From a bacterium (lineage in GTDB: Bacteria; Armatimonadota; Zipacnadia; Zipacnadales; UBA11051): DNA of 64,000 nt. The DNA lies in NCBI GenBank assembly GCA_021372615.1, contig JAJFUB010000080.1:1-64000 (forward strand), read 5' to 3'. The position numbers and the translations under genes are program-made. Positions 23,680-32,740 of this stretch are shown here, piece after piece. Every line of letters starts with the position of its first letter. Within the stretch, counting starts at the first letter, position 1. Below the pieces are notes generated by a model that saw nothing but the letters and a program-made list of their open reading frames with translations, was not told the origin of the DNA and made no database searches.

Positions 23680-24501
23680 TCAGCACAGCGGCTCGAGGAT
23701 CGCCATCGCCCGCTGGATGTCCTCGACCTGCTTGTCGCCGCTGATCTCGCGCTCGATGGTCAGCGCCCCGCAGTAGCCCAGGCTCTTGAGCTTGGGCACC
23801 AGCACCGGGAAGTTCACCCGGCCCTCGCCCATCGGCTTCTCCACGCCCAGCTTCTCGCCGCCGGTGGGGTACTCCCCGTCCTTGGCGTGCACGCCGCGCA
23901 CCCAGGTGCCAAAGACATCCAGGGCGTCCACCGGGTTGCCATTGCCGTACATCAGCAGGTTGGCGGGGTCCAGGTTGATGCCCTGGTTCTCGTAACCCAC
24001 GTCCTGGATGGTGCGCAGGAGCGTGATGGGCGTCTCCTGGCCGGTCTCATACCAGAACTGCACGCCGCTGTCGGTGCAGGCGGCCAGGACGTCCTTGAGG
24101 GCCGCCACGGTCTCCTGGTACTGGCGGTCGCCGGGCCACGAGGGGATGAAGCCGCAGTGGGTGGTGATGGACTGGATGCCGATCTTGCCGGCCATGACGG
24201 CGGCGGCCTGGAGAGCCTTGACGCGCTCGGGGCGCCATTCGTCGGGGACGAGGCCGATGGTGGACGGCCCCTCGGTGAAGTTCCACACCGCCGGGCCGGG
24301 CAGCGATGCCCAGAGCGTCGTCACGGTGACCCCCGCGGCCTGGGCGGCGGCCTGGAGCGCCTGGCCGACCTCGAGCGCCGTGTTCGGGGGCCAGCCGAGC
24401 TGGCACGACGGCAGGCCCAGCGACTTGACCTTGTCCACGGCTGCCTGCGGATCGCCCTCACGCAGGTGTAGCATTACGCCAATCATCAGTTTGCAGGACA
24501 T
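23680..24501 (-). CDS. Sugar phosphate isomerase/epimerase (xylose-isomerase-like TIM barrel)
   Basis: 273 residues. An AP-endonuclease-2/IolE-like TIM barrel: MIGVMLHLREGDPQAAVDKVKSLGL at strand 1, SITTHCGFIP mid-barrel, ALKDVLAACTDSGVQFWYETG with the metal-ligand Glu, GINLDPANLLMYG with the Asp ligand, VRGVHAKDGEYP with the His/Asp pair, and ALTIEREISGDK with the final Glu. These match the divalent-metal site of the family. It would isomerise or epimerise a sugar or ketose. GAGG stands 7 nt before the ATG at 24501. It is divergent from the glycosidase gene at 24614, and both could serve the same sugar pathway. The substrate is unknown. Confidence 0.9.
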   Translation of the reverse strand: MSCKLMIGVMLHLREGDPQAAVDKVKSLGLPSCQLGWPPNTALEVGQALQAAAQAAGVTVTTLWASLPGPAVWNFTEGPSTIGLVPDEWRPERVKALQAAAVMAGKIGIQSITTHCGFIPSWPGDRQYQETVAALKDVLAACTDSGVQFWYETGQETPITLLRTIQDVGYENQGINLDPANLLMYGNGNPVDALDVFGTWVRGVHAKDGEYPTGGEKLGVEKPMGEGRVNFPVLVPKLKSLGYCGALTIEREISGDKQVEDIQRAMAILEPLC

Positions 24502-24613
24502 CGGATTGCCTCACGGTTGGTGGGAGATGGAGCCAGGCCGTGCGGCCCGGCCTTCGGGAGGTTCCCCGCGCCGCCGGAGCGAACCTTCCCGCACTACACG
24601 GAGGTACCCCGAC

Positions 24614-27013
24614 ATGCGCCTGCTTCTGCCTGTCCTCTGCCTGTTGCTGACCGTGGCGGCCACGGCCGCCGAGGTCCAGACCATTGACGATTTCGCCACG
24701 TACGCCAACCCCGCGGCCCTGCAAGCCGTCTGGCAGCCGATGGAGGGCACTCCCCCGGCGGAGTTCGTCAAGTACGGCGACAAGCAAGCGCTGAGGATTC
24801 CCTGCCCCTTCGCCACGGCGCCCAACATCGAGCGCGGGTCCTATGACCGCATGGGCGCCCTGAACCTGATGACCGCCGGGGCCATCACCTTTGACTTCTA
24901 CTGTGACGACGCCTCGCTCATCAGCTACCCCTCGATCTACTTCCACAGCGGCGATGGCTGGTATTGCCATAGCTTCAGCCTGGTGAAGGGCTGGCAGCAC
25001 CTGGTTCTGCCCAAGGGCGCCTTCCGCGTCGAGGGGGAACCCGCCGGGTGGGACAAGGTGGACACCGTGCGCGTGAGCGCCTGGAAGAGCAAGCCGGTGG
25101 ACACGTACTGCGCCGTGGCCAACATCCAGGCCCGCACCGAGGACATTGCGGTCATCGCCGGGGTGGCCAAGGGCGCCGAGGGCAAGGAACTAAACCGCTA
25201 CGCCCAACGGATCTGCGACCTGCTGGGCGGATCCGGCCTGCCCGTGGGCGCTCTGACCGATACCGATGTCGCTGGCGGGGCGCTGGCCCAGCAGAAGCTG
25301 GCGATCTTCGCCTACAGCCCGGCGATGACCCCCGAGGTCATCCAGAAGGTCCAGGAGTACGTCGCCGCCGGCGGCAAGATCATCGTGTTCTACTCGCTGC
25401 CCAAGCCCGTGGCGGACCTGCTGGGCGTCGGCAGCATCCAGTGGCAGAAGGCCGACCCGCCCGGGAAGTTCGCGCACGTGGCCTTCGATGGCAGCCTGCC
25501 CGGCCTGCCCGCCTCGATGCCACAGAACTCGTGGAACGTCAACCTGTTCGAGCCCGCCGGCCACAACGCCCGGGTCATCGCCAAGTGGCGCGACGGCAAC
25601 GGCAACGAGCAGGGGAACGCGGTGCTGGTCAGCGACAGCGGCGCATACATGGGCCACGTGCTGATGGAGGGCGATACGCCCGCCAAGCAAGCCTTCATGA
25701 TGGCCCTCGTCGGGAACCTCGTTCCCGGCGCCTGGCAGACCGCGGCGGAGGTCGCCCTCCAACGCTCCCAGCGGGTGGGCCCCTTCCCCGGCACCGACGA
25801 GCTGCGGAAGTTCCTGGACAGCGCCAGTGCCGGCGCGCCGTTTGCCGCCAAAGTCCGCGCGGCGCTGCAGCAGGCCGACGGGGCGGCCGCCGAGGCCCGG
25901 AAGCTGCTGGCGGCCAAGCAGTACCCACAGGTGCTGGTCGCGGCCGGGCGATACCACGCGTCGCTGCAGGAGGCGTACTTCCTGGCTCACAAGTCCCGCA
26001 CGCCCGAGTGGCGCGCGGTGTGGAACCACTCGGGCACGGGCGACTGCGGCAGTTGGGAGGAGGCCATGAAGCGGCTGAAGGCCGCCAACTTCAACGCCGT
26101 GGTGCCCAACATGTGGTGGGGCGGCGTCGCCTACTACGACAGCAAGCTGCTGCCGCACGGGGCGACCTTCGAGAAGTACGGCGACCAGATCGCCCAGTGC
26201 GTCGCGGCCGGCAAGAAGTACGGGATCGAGGTGCACCCCTGGAAGGTGAACTGGAACCTCGGCAACGCGCCCGCCGACTTCATCGAGAAGATGCGCGCCG
26301 AGAAGCGCCTGCTGATCAACAGCAAGGGCGAGGAGGGCAAGTGGCTCTGCGCCTCCAACCCGGCCAACCAGCAGCTCGAGATTGACACGATGCTGGAGGT
26401 CGCGCGCAACTACGACGTGGACGGCATCCACTTCGACTACATCCGCTACCCCGGCGGCGACGGCTGCTTCTGCGACGGCTGCCGCGAGCGGTTCGAGAAG
26501 CGGATCGGCAAGCAGGTCGAGAACTGGCCCCGCGACTGCGGCACGGTGCTCAAGGAAGAGTGGATGCAGTTCCGCTGTGACAACATCACAACCGTCGTGC
26601 GGACGGTCTCCGAGCAGGCCCACAAGCTGAAGCCGAACCTGAAGGTCTCGGCGGCGGTCTTCGGCGACTACCCCGGCTGCAAGTACGGCGTCGGGCAGGA
26701 CTGGGTGTACTGGTGCCAGCAGCACTATCTGGACTTCGTCTGCCCGATGGACTACACCGACAGCGACACGCGCTTCCGCAACCTGGTGACCAATCAGGTT
26801 GCAGCCGTGAACCACGCCGTGCCCCTGTACGCGGGCATCGGCCAGTTCATCACCCCGGACGATCAGGTGGTGGGGCAGATCGAGATGACGCGCGAGCTAG
26901 GGGCCGACGGGTTCATCCTGTTCAACATGGGCCTGGGGCTGGCCGAGCAGACGCTGCCGAACCTCGTGAAGGGCGTGACCTCGGCGCCGGCAGCGGTGCC
27001 GCACCGGAAGTAG
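24614..27013 (+). CDS. Secreted GHL10 (DUF187)-like glycoside hydrolase
   Basis: 799 residues with a signal peptide (LLLPVLCLLLTVAATAA). Residues about 20-170 look like a carbohydrate-binding beta-sandwich; about 180-340 resemble a class I amidotransferase/ThuA-like flavodoxin fold (KLAIFAYSPAMTPEVIQKVQEY, KIIVFYSLP). A family-10-like glycosyl hydrolase TIM barrel fills about 470-785: FNAVVPNMWWGG, VDGIHFDYIRYPG near residue 601 with the strand-4 acidic residues, and DFVCPMDYTDS. GHL10 proteins are predicted cell-wall or polysaccharide hydrolases. GGAGG is 9 nt before the ATG. It probably acts in the periplasm or outside. The specificity is unknown. Confidence 0.85.
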   Translation: MRLLLPVLCLLLTVAATAAEVQTIDDFATYANPAALQAVWQPMEGTPPAEFVKYGDKQALRIPCPFATAPNIERGSYDRMGALNLMTAGAITFDFYCDDASLISYPSIYFHSGDGWYCHSFSLVKGWQHLVLPKGAFRVEGEPAGWDKVDTVRVSAWKSKPVDTYCAVANIQARTEDIAVIAGVAKGAEGKELNRYAQRICDLLGGSGLPVGALTDTDVAGGALAQQKLAIFAYSPAMTPEVIQKVQEYVAAGGKIIVFYSLPKPVADLLGVGSIQWQKADPPGKFAHVAFDGSLPGLPASMPQNSWNVNLFEPAGHNARVIAKWRDGNGNEQGNAVLVSDSGAYMGHVLMEGDTPAKQAFMMALVGNLVPGAWQTAAEVALQRSQRVGPFPGTDELRKFLDSASAGAPFAAKVRAALQQADGAAAEARKLLAAKQYPQVLVAAGRYHASLQEAYFLAHKSRTPEWRAVWNHSGTGDCGSWEEAMKRLKAANFNAVVPNMWWGGVAYYDSKLLPHGATFEKYGDQIAQCVAAGKKYGIEVHPWKVNWNLGNAPADFIEKMRAEKRLLINSKGEEGKWLCASNPANQQLEIDTMLEVARNYDVDGIHFDYIRYPGGDGCFCDGCRERFEKRIGKQVENWPRDCGTVLKEEWMQFRCDNITTVVRTVSEQAHKLKPNLKVSAAVFGDYPGCKYGVGQDWVYWCQQHYLDFVCPMDYTDSDTRFRNLVTNQVAAVNHAVPLYAGIGQFITPDDQVVGQIEMTRELGADGFILFNMGLGLAEQTLPNLVKGVTSAPAAVPHRK

Positions 27014-27020
27014 CGGGGGC

Positions 27021-27130
27021 AGTGCGCGCGTGGGGACACGCGCGCCCACACGACGGAAGGCAACGGAGCGCGGGCCATGTGGCCCGCGCTCCCATCGTGA
27101 ACGGCTCACGGCTGCCGGCTGGAAGCCGGC
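27021..27130. repeat. Hairpin cluster between convergent genes
   Basis: It contains a half copy of the GCGCGCGTGGGGACACGCGCGC repeat family (27021-27052). It also has a perfect 12-bp hairpin GGAGCGCGGGCC/GGCCCGCGCTCC with an ATGT loop (27065-27092) and a GCCGGCT/AGCCGGC hairpin (27113-27130). It probably terminates transcription from both sides. Confidence 0.8.
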
Positions 27131-27141
27131 GCTCCTACGGC

Positions 27142-28170
27142 CTACGTCACGCTCGGGTTCCACAGCAAGTGGACGCGGTGGCCGGCGGGGTCGGTTCCCT
27201 GCAGGTAAGCCGCCTTCAGGCCCGGCTTCTCGCCGAACTCCTCGAAGTCGAAGCCCTTGGCGCGCAGCTCGGCCAGCGCCGCCTCGAAGTTGCTCACCAG
27301 GACGCAGACATGCGCCTTGGGTTGGGTCGCGTTCTTGGCGACCTCCAGCCGCCCCTTCCCCTGGCCCGACACGAACACCGAGCTGTTGCCGACCTTGACG
27401 CTGAAGCCGAAGGTGTCGCCATACCACTGGGCCAGCGCCTCGCCCTCGCCGTCGGCGTTGGGGTAGAGGCCGGGGTGCTCAATGCCCAGGAAGACCGGCA
27501 CGCCGCGCGCCTGCTTGACCCACGCCAGGCACTGGGCGACGTTCCTGCTGAGCGTCTCCCAGTCGCCGGCTGCGACCAGGTCCTTAGTGATGAGGTTGCT
27601 GCCGATGCCCAGGGCCGCCGCGCCGGCCTTGATCCAGGCGGTGATGCTCTCCTCCGTGGCGTCCACGCCGCCGGTGGGCATGATCGAGGTCCACGGCATC
27701 GGCCCCAGGACCGCCTTGACGAACTTGGGCCCACCCACTTCGCCGCCGGGGAAGACCTTGACGATCTCGACCCCGAGTTCCTCGGCCTGCGAGATCTCGC
27801 TGGCGCTGCCGCAGCCGGGCGAGTAGGACACCTTGCGCCGGTTGCAGACGCGCGCCACCTCGGGGTTGAGGATCGGGCCGACGATGAAGTTGGCGCCATT
27901 GGCGAGGTACAGCGCGGCGGTGGGAGCGTCAATGACCGAGCCCACGCCCATGATGATCTCGGGTCGGCTCTCCTGGCAGTACTTCACCAGCTCGGCGAAG
28001 ACCTCGTAGGCGAAGTCGCCGCGGTTGGTGAACTCGATGGCCTTCGCGCCGCCCGCGGCGCAGGCGTCCACGATCTGCTTGGCGACCTCAACATCCTTGT
28101 TGTAGAACACGGGCACGAGCCCCGTGTCGGTGATGGCATTCAGAACCTGCATGCGTGTGAACTTGGCCAT
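27142..28170 (-). CDS. KHG/KDPG aldolase fused to a VOC (glyoxalase-fold) domain
   Basis: 342 residues. Residues 1-215 are a complete KHG/KDPG aldolase TIM barrel: catalytic Glu46 in AIEFTNRG, Schiff-base Lys138 in VEIVKVFPGG, and the phosphate-binding MPTGGVDATEES. It would split 2-keto-3-deoxy-6-phosphogluconate or 4-hydroxy-2-oxoglutarate to pyruvate plus an aldehyde, the step that follows uronate breakdown. Residues about 220-342 form a second domain of VOC type (GVPVFLGIEHPGLYP, HVCVLVSNFEAALAELRAKG, DPAGHRVHLLW). The aldolase alone is normally about 210 residues, so this is a genuine fusion. AGGAGG lies 7 nt before the ATG. The role of the VOC half is unknown. Confidence 0.88.
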   Translation of the reverse strand: MAKFTRMQVLNAITDTGLVPVFYNKDVEVAKQIVDACAAGGAKAIEFTNRGDFAYEVFAELVKYCQESRPEIIMGVGSVIDAPTAALYLANGANFIVGPILNPEVARVCNRRKVSYSPGCGSASEISQAEELGVEIVKVFPGGEVGGPKFVKAVLGPMPWTSIMPTGGVDATEESITAWIKAGAAALGIGSNLITKDLVAAGDWETLSRNVAQCLAWVKQARGVPVFLGIEHPGLYPNADGEGEALAQWYGDTFGFSVKVGNSSVFVSGQGKGRLEVAKNATQPKAHVCVLVSNFEAALAELRAKGFDFEEFGEKPGLKAAYLQGTDPAGHRVHLLWNPSVT

Positions 28171-28266
28171 GGTGCGTCCTCCTGTATGACAGTGGGTGGA
28201 TGGTTCGTGAGTTGAGGGTCGGGAACCTGCGCGTGGAGCGGGGAAGTCCGCGTGGACGCCAGAGTT

Positions 28267-28324
28267 CGCGTGGGCGCGCGTGTCGTGCGGCTTGGCCGCG
28301 TGAGGACACGCGGCCCCACGCGGG
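28267..28324. repeat. Inverted repeat of the GCGTGGGCGCGCGTGTC family
   Basis: CGCGTGGGCGCGCGTGTC and CGTGAGGACACGCGGCCCCACGCG-type arms around GTGCGGCTTGG. It ends directly at the stop codon of the HAD gene and is related to 14759-14833. Confidence 0.8.
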
Positions 28325-29182
28325 CTAGACGCCCAGGTAGTCCAGCAGCTTGTCCGCCTCGGCGAAGTCGCCGATGATGAGGTCGGCCCCGGCCTGGATC
28401 AGCCGGTTGCGCTTCCACTCGTTGATGCCCTCGCGCGTCTCCTCATTCGTCGCCACACCCACCGCGAGGCCCCCGGAGTCCTTGGCGTCCTCGACCTCGA
28501 CGAACCCATCGCCGAAGGCGCAGAACTCCGGGCCGTGCAGGCTGTTCTCGGCGATGATCCGGTCAATGACCATCTTCTTGGAGAAGTTCTGGTAGTTGTC
28601 CTGGGCGCCGTAGATGTACTCGCCGAAGAAGTGGTCCACTTTCAGGGCCTGGGCCTCGGAGACCACGAAGCGGTGGTCGGTGCCGCTGGCGAGGTACATG
28701 GTGATCCCGGCGTCGGCGAGGCGCTGGAGCATGTGCCGGGCGCCGGGCACCAGCATCGCCTCGGGGTCAATCTCCCCCCGCTGCAGGCCCTCGACGCGGT
28801 GGCAGATGCGCTCCCACAGCAGGTCCAGGTACATGTTCTTGTAGACCAGCGGTTCCTCGGGCTCGAGGCCGCGCAGCTTGATCTCATCGGCCAGCGCGAT
28901 CATCTGGTAGATGGTCTGCTTGCCGGTCAGGCGAGTGACGAACTCGCTGACGATGGCCTCCAGTTGCTCGGCGCTCTCGTCGGTGCCAGTCTGCTGGAGC
29001 AGCTCGACCATCATCGGGATCATGACCTGCTGCCAACCCTCGCGGATGAGGGAGATGGTGCCATCGAAGTCGAACAAGGCAAACCGCAGGCGCCCACGCA
29101 CCAGGTCGGGGCTGCGCACCTCGATGTGGGTGCCGGGCAGAAACTCAGCAGGCGGGTAAGCGGGGAAGCTCGTCGTGTCCAC
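28325..29182 (-). CDS. HAD superfamily hydrolase (phosphatase)
   Basis: About 286 residues. HAD motif I is FALFDFDGTISLI (nucleophile Asp and acid/base Asp), motif II MYLASGTDH, motif III the Lys in NFSKKMVI, and motif IV FGDGFVEVEDAKD. A four-helix cap between about residues 55 and 140 makes it a C1-type phosphatase. It would hydrolyse a phosphorylated sugar or nucleotide in the cytoplasm; the substrate is not evident, though it sits beside the KDPG aldolase gene and may share a transcript. The start chosen is GTG at 29182 with GGAGG 6 nt upstream. A TTG two codons earlier directly abuts the ribosome site and cannot be used. Confidence 0.88.
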   Translation of the reverse strand: MDTTSFPAYPPAEFLPGTHIEVRSPDLVRGRLRFALFDFDGTISLIREGWQQVMIPMMVELLQQTGTDESAEQLEAIVSEFVTRLTGKQTIYQMIALADEIKLRGLEPEEPLVYKNMYLDLLWERICHRVEGLQRGEIDPEAMLVPGARHMLQRLADAGITMYLASGTDHRFVVSEAQALKVDHFFGEYIYGAQDNYQNFSKKMVIDRIIAENSLHGPEFCAFGDGFVEVEDAKDSGGLAVGVATNEETREGINEWKRNRLIQAGADLIIGDFAEADKLLDYLGV

Positions 29183-29250
29183 AGGCAACCTCCATAGGCA
29201 AGCATGGAGTCCTTCGCTCTGGGCGCGGCCGGCACCTGCCGGTGGCGCTC

Positions 29251-29279
29251 TTGACAGTCCCGGGGCTACTGGTCATAAT
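29251..29279 (+). promoter_or_regulatory. Sigma-70 promoter of the MATE transporter gene
   Basis: TTGACA at 29251-29256, a 17-nt spacer and CATAAT at 29274-29279, about 75 bp before the transporter start codon. Confidence 0.85.
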
Positions 29280-29356
29280 CTTTTGCTCATCCAATAGTTT
29301 GTGAAGCGTAATGTTATCCCGACGGGCGCGTGACCGCACGGGAGAAGGATGTCGTC

Positions 29357-30783
29357 ATGGCAGGCGCCGCACCAGCCGCAGGGGAGATGAGCCAGCGCAC
29401 CGCCGACCTGGGGACGGTGCCGCTGGGCCGACTGCTGATCCGGCTTAGCCTGCCCAGCATCGCCGGCATGGTCGTGATGAGCCTGTACAACCTGATTGAC
29501 ACCTTCTGGGTGGGGCGGCTGCCGCACGGCACGGCGGCCATGGCGGCGCTGACGGTGCTGTTCCCGCTGCAGATGGTGACGGGGTCGCTGGGCATGGGGA
29601 CCGGAGTGGGGGTGGCGTCGCTGGCGGCGCGCCGCTTCGGGGCGCGGCGGCTGGAAGAAGTGGGGCAAGTCGCCGGCCACGCGGTGCTGCTGCCGCTGAT
29701 CTTCGGCGTGCTGATCGGGCTCATCTGCCTCACCTGGCCCGGGCCGCTGGTGCGCTTCTTCGGCGCCCCGCCGGATGTGGCGCCACTGGCCATCGAGTAC
29801 CTGCGGGCCCTCGCGCTGGCACGCCGTTCCTGATGTCGGTGATGACCCTGAGCGGCCTGTTCCGCGGCGCGGCGAACACGGTCCTGCCGATGGTCGTGAT
29901 GATCGTGTCGGCGGTCATCAACGCGATCCTGGCGCCGCTGCTGATCTTCGGCTGGTGGGGGTTCCCGGCGCTGGGGATGCAGGGGGCCGGGCTGGCGACG
30001 GCGTGCGCGCAGTTCGGCGGCGCCGCGCTGGCGAGTGTCTGCCTGTGGGGCGGCAAGGCCGGCTATCGGATCGCGCTGCGCCACCTGCGGCTGCGCACGG
30101 GGATTCTGGCCGACATCGGGCGGGTGGGGCTGCCGGCGGCGGCGCAGGGCTGTGTGAGCAGCGTCGTCGGCCTCACCTTCAACACGGTGCTGGCCGGGTT
30201 CGGCACGCAGGCCGTGGCGGCGCAGGGGCTGGCTCTGCGCATCATGATGCTCATCATCTCGTTCATCGGCGGCGGGGTGTACCAGGGGCTGCTGCCCATC
30301 GTGGCCTACAACTTCGGGGCGCAGAATTACCGGCGCATGTGGCGGGCCTACCGGGCGGCAGCGATGGGCACCTCGGCCATCGCCGTGGGCCTGGCGGCCC
30401 TGACCATCAGCCTGACCCCCCAGATCGTGGGGCTGTTCACGCGCGATCCCGAACTGATGAGGCTGGGCGTGCTCGCCTTCCGCCTACGGATCATCACGCT
30501 GTTCATCGTCGAGCCGCAGATGATGGGCGTTGCTTCGCTACAGGGGATGGGCCGGGGGCTGCAGGCCATGATGGTAACGATGGTGCAGCAGGCGCTGCTG
30601 GTCGTCCCGGCGCTGCTGCTCCTGGCGCACTTCGGCGGCGTGCTGTGGGCCTATGGGGCGCAGCCGATCGCGGATGTGCTCGCGGTGTTCGTCACGGCGA
30701 CCATCCTGGTAGCGGCCTACCGCAAGTACCCGCCCGCCGCGACCGTCCGCCCGGCGGACGAGGTGGCGGCGGCCTCCGGGTAG
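29357..30783 (+). pseudogene. MATE family efflux transporter gene split by a frameshift
   Basis: Two adjacent frames together encode one MATE (MOP) multidrug/Na+ antiporter of about 475 residues. The first (to 29833) has PLGRLLIRLSLPSIAGMVVMSLYNLIDTFWVG and GMGTGVGVASLAARRFG. The second (29833-30783) continues in the correct order with SGLFRGAANTVLPMVVMI, GLTFNTVLAGFG and PIVAYNFGAQNYRRM. One added G in the GCTGGCACG around 29815-29823 would read through as ALALGTPFLMSVMTLSG, exactly as in intact homologues. The stop and the next ATG overlap as TGATG, so reinitiation could in principle yield two pieces. The start is ATG at 29357 behind GGAGAAGGA. It may be a true mutation or a sequencing/assembly error. 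Confidence 0.85.
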
Positions 30784-30784
30784 C

Positions 30785-32737
30785 TCACGGCCAGCGCATC
30801 GCGGGCGGCTGCCCGGTCTTCCGCCACTCCGCCTCCTGCCGATCCAGTTGCGGGAAGTAGAACCCCCGGTACGGGTCCTTGTCCACCTCACCCAACGGGA
30901 ACCGCGGGTACGCCCAGCGGCAGCGCCCGTTGAGCTTCAGCATCGTCTCCAGTTGCAGCCGCAGGTCCGCCTTCTGCTCCCCGTCCGCCACCGCCCGCAT
31001 CTGGTCGCCCTTGAGAGTCGCGATGGCGTTGGAGATGTTCTGCGTGCCGATGACGTAGCGGAAGTACGGGTCGGCCGGGCCGTTGATGAACTGGGCTTCG
31101 CCGCGCAGCAGGAAGTCACAGTACGAGTCAATGAACGGGCAGTACAGCTCTGTCGTGCCGGCCGGGGGGTTGAGCGTGCAGTGCACGTAGAGCGTCCTGC
31201 TGCCGATCTCCTCGCGCAGCCGGCGGATGGTCAGGTACGAGTCGAACCAGTCGGTCCACGCCGGGTAGCCGTCCAGATACCACCCATCGAAACCGTAGTC
31301 GTCCCGCCAGCGCTTCATGTCCGCGAGCATGTCATCGAGCGATATGCCCGCCCACTCGTAGCTGGTCGGGTGGCGGTAGATGATGACCTCGAAGCCCAGG
31401 CCGTGCGCCTGCTTGATGGTCTCGCGCAGCAGGGCCGGGTCCTTGGCCTCATACGGGGCATGGCAGTTCCCCTGCGCGTACTCGGCGTAGATGCCGGCGA
31501 ACATGAACAGGATGTTGGCATACTGGCGGTAGGCCTTCAGCTCCTCGACCGACGGGCAGGCGCTGGTGTTGACGATCCGCTTGGTGAACGACTGCTCCCA
31601 GTTGAAGGGGCGGCCGGGGAAGATAGCGAAGCCGAGCATCTCACGCGCGCCGACGCGGAACTCCACCGTCCAGCCGGGCTGCTTCACATCCTGCTCGGGC
31701 ATCTGCAGGACGGTGCCGGGGGAGGAGAGGTTCGGCCGCGAGTGCGGCATGACGCAGAAGCCGCCGGCCTCATCCACAGCCAGCAGGTACGGGTCCACGC
31801 GCCGGAAGTGTTGTGCCCCGATCCGGGCCTGCACGCGCACGGTCACCGGCGCGTTGGTCGCCAGCGTGACCAGTGAATCGCCCTGGAAGCCTAGCGCGGC
31901 GTTGGCGCCCTGCACGACCGCCACGTCGTCGCTGCGGGTGCTGAAGCGCCACGGGCCGCGCAGGCCGGTGAGCGTGGCCGCGCACACGGGGCGCTGCGTG
32001 CCGATTCGCTGGCGGGCCGCGAGCGTCCCCGCCGTCGCGTCGAAGGTCCAGACAGCGCCCGTCGTCGTGATCGTGAAGCGCTGCCCCTCCTGGCGGGCCT
32101 GCTCGACCTTCATGCCCATGCGCGAGGGCTGGCCGGGGAAGGTGACGGCGGCGGGGAACTGCCAGGCCGGCGCCTCCGGGTAGCGCACCTCCTCGACCCG
32201 CACGTCATCCACATAGACGCTGTCGGCCCCGTCGCGCAGCAGGATGACCAGTTGCATGGCGCCCAGGTCGGGATGCTGATTGCGGATGATCCCCGCCAGC
32301 CGGCACCAGCGGCCAGTCTGCTCGCCCGTGCGCGAGGTGATCGGCATCGCGCGGGGCATGGCCCACGTCTTGGAGATCATCAGCCGGCCGCCCTGCCGGT
32401 CGCGCCAGTTGCAGTGGACGTATACATAGCCCCGCCCGGTCGTCCGGTACAGCGACAGCGAGACGCAGTAGTACTTGCCGCTCTCCAGCGGCACGGACGT
32501 CTGGGCGACGTACGGGATCTTGCTGCCGCCGTCGCCGTCAATGCGGGCGGCCTGCTGGCCCTCGGCCTTCCGGTCGGTCGCCAGCTTGCCCGTGCCTCCC
32601 CACCCGGTCAGGCCCTGCTCGAAGCCGCCGTTGGCGACGAGGTTCGGCCCCACGACCTCGGGCTCGGCGGCGGGCAGGGCCGTCGTGCCCACGAGCAGGG
32701 CGGTGAGTGCGACGATCGCGGGCAGTGTCAGACGCAT
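30785..32737 (-). CDS. Secreted TIM-barrel glycoside-hydrolase-like protein with N-terminal CBM-like domain
   Basis: 650 residues with a signal peptide (AIVALTALLVGTTALPA). Residues about 30-195 form a carbohydrate-binding-like jelly roll (VANGGFEQGLTGWGG ... DSVYVDDVRVEEV). Residues about 200-370 are beta-rich, and about 380-620 a TIM barrel with LGFEVIIYRHPTSYEW and the acidic strand YGFDGWYLDGYPAWTDW, where paired Asp residues are likely catalytic. No numbered GH family could be assigned. The start is ATG at 32737, 3 nt beyond the stop of the upstream gene, with GGAG 6 nt before it. It is therefore the last gene of a three-gene minus-strand operon for polysaccharide breakdown. Confidence 0.72.
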   Translation of the reverse strand: MRLTLPAIVALTALLVGTTALPAAEPEVVGPNLVANGGFEQGLTGWGGTGKLATDRKAEGQQAARIDGDGGSKIPYVAQTSVPLESGKYYCVSLSLYRTTGRGYVYVHCNWRDRQGGRLMISKTWAMPRAMPITSRTGEQTGRWCRLAGIIRNQHPDLGAMQLVILLRDGADSVYVDDVRVEEVRYPEAPAWQFPAAVTFPGQPSRMGMKVEQARQEGQRFTITTTGAVWTFDATAGTLAARQRIGTQRPVCAATLTGLRGPWRFSTRSDDVAVVQGANAALGFQGDSLVTLATNAPVTVRVQARIGAQHFRRVDPYLLAVDEAGGFCVMPHSRPNLSSPGTVLQMPEQDVKQPGWTVEFRVGAREMLGFAIFPGRPFNWEQSFTKRIVNTSACPSVEELKAYRQYANILFMFAGIYAEYAQGNCHAPYEAKDPALLRETIKQAHGLGFEVIIYRHPTSYEWAGISLDDMLADMKRWRDDYGFDGWYLDGYPAWTDWFDSYLTIRRLREEIGSRTLYVHCTLNPPAGTTELYCPFIDSYCDFLLRGEAQFINGPADPYFRYVIGTQNISNAIATLKGDQMRAVADGEQKADLRLQLETMLKLNGRCRWAYPRFPLGEVDKDPYRGFYFPQLDRQEAEWRKTGQPPAMRWP

Positions 32738-32740
32738 GGC

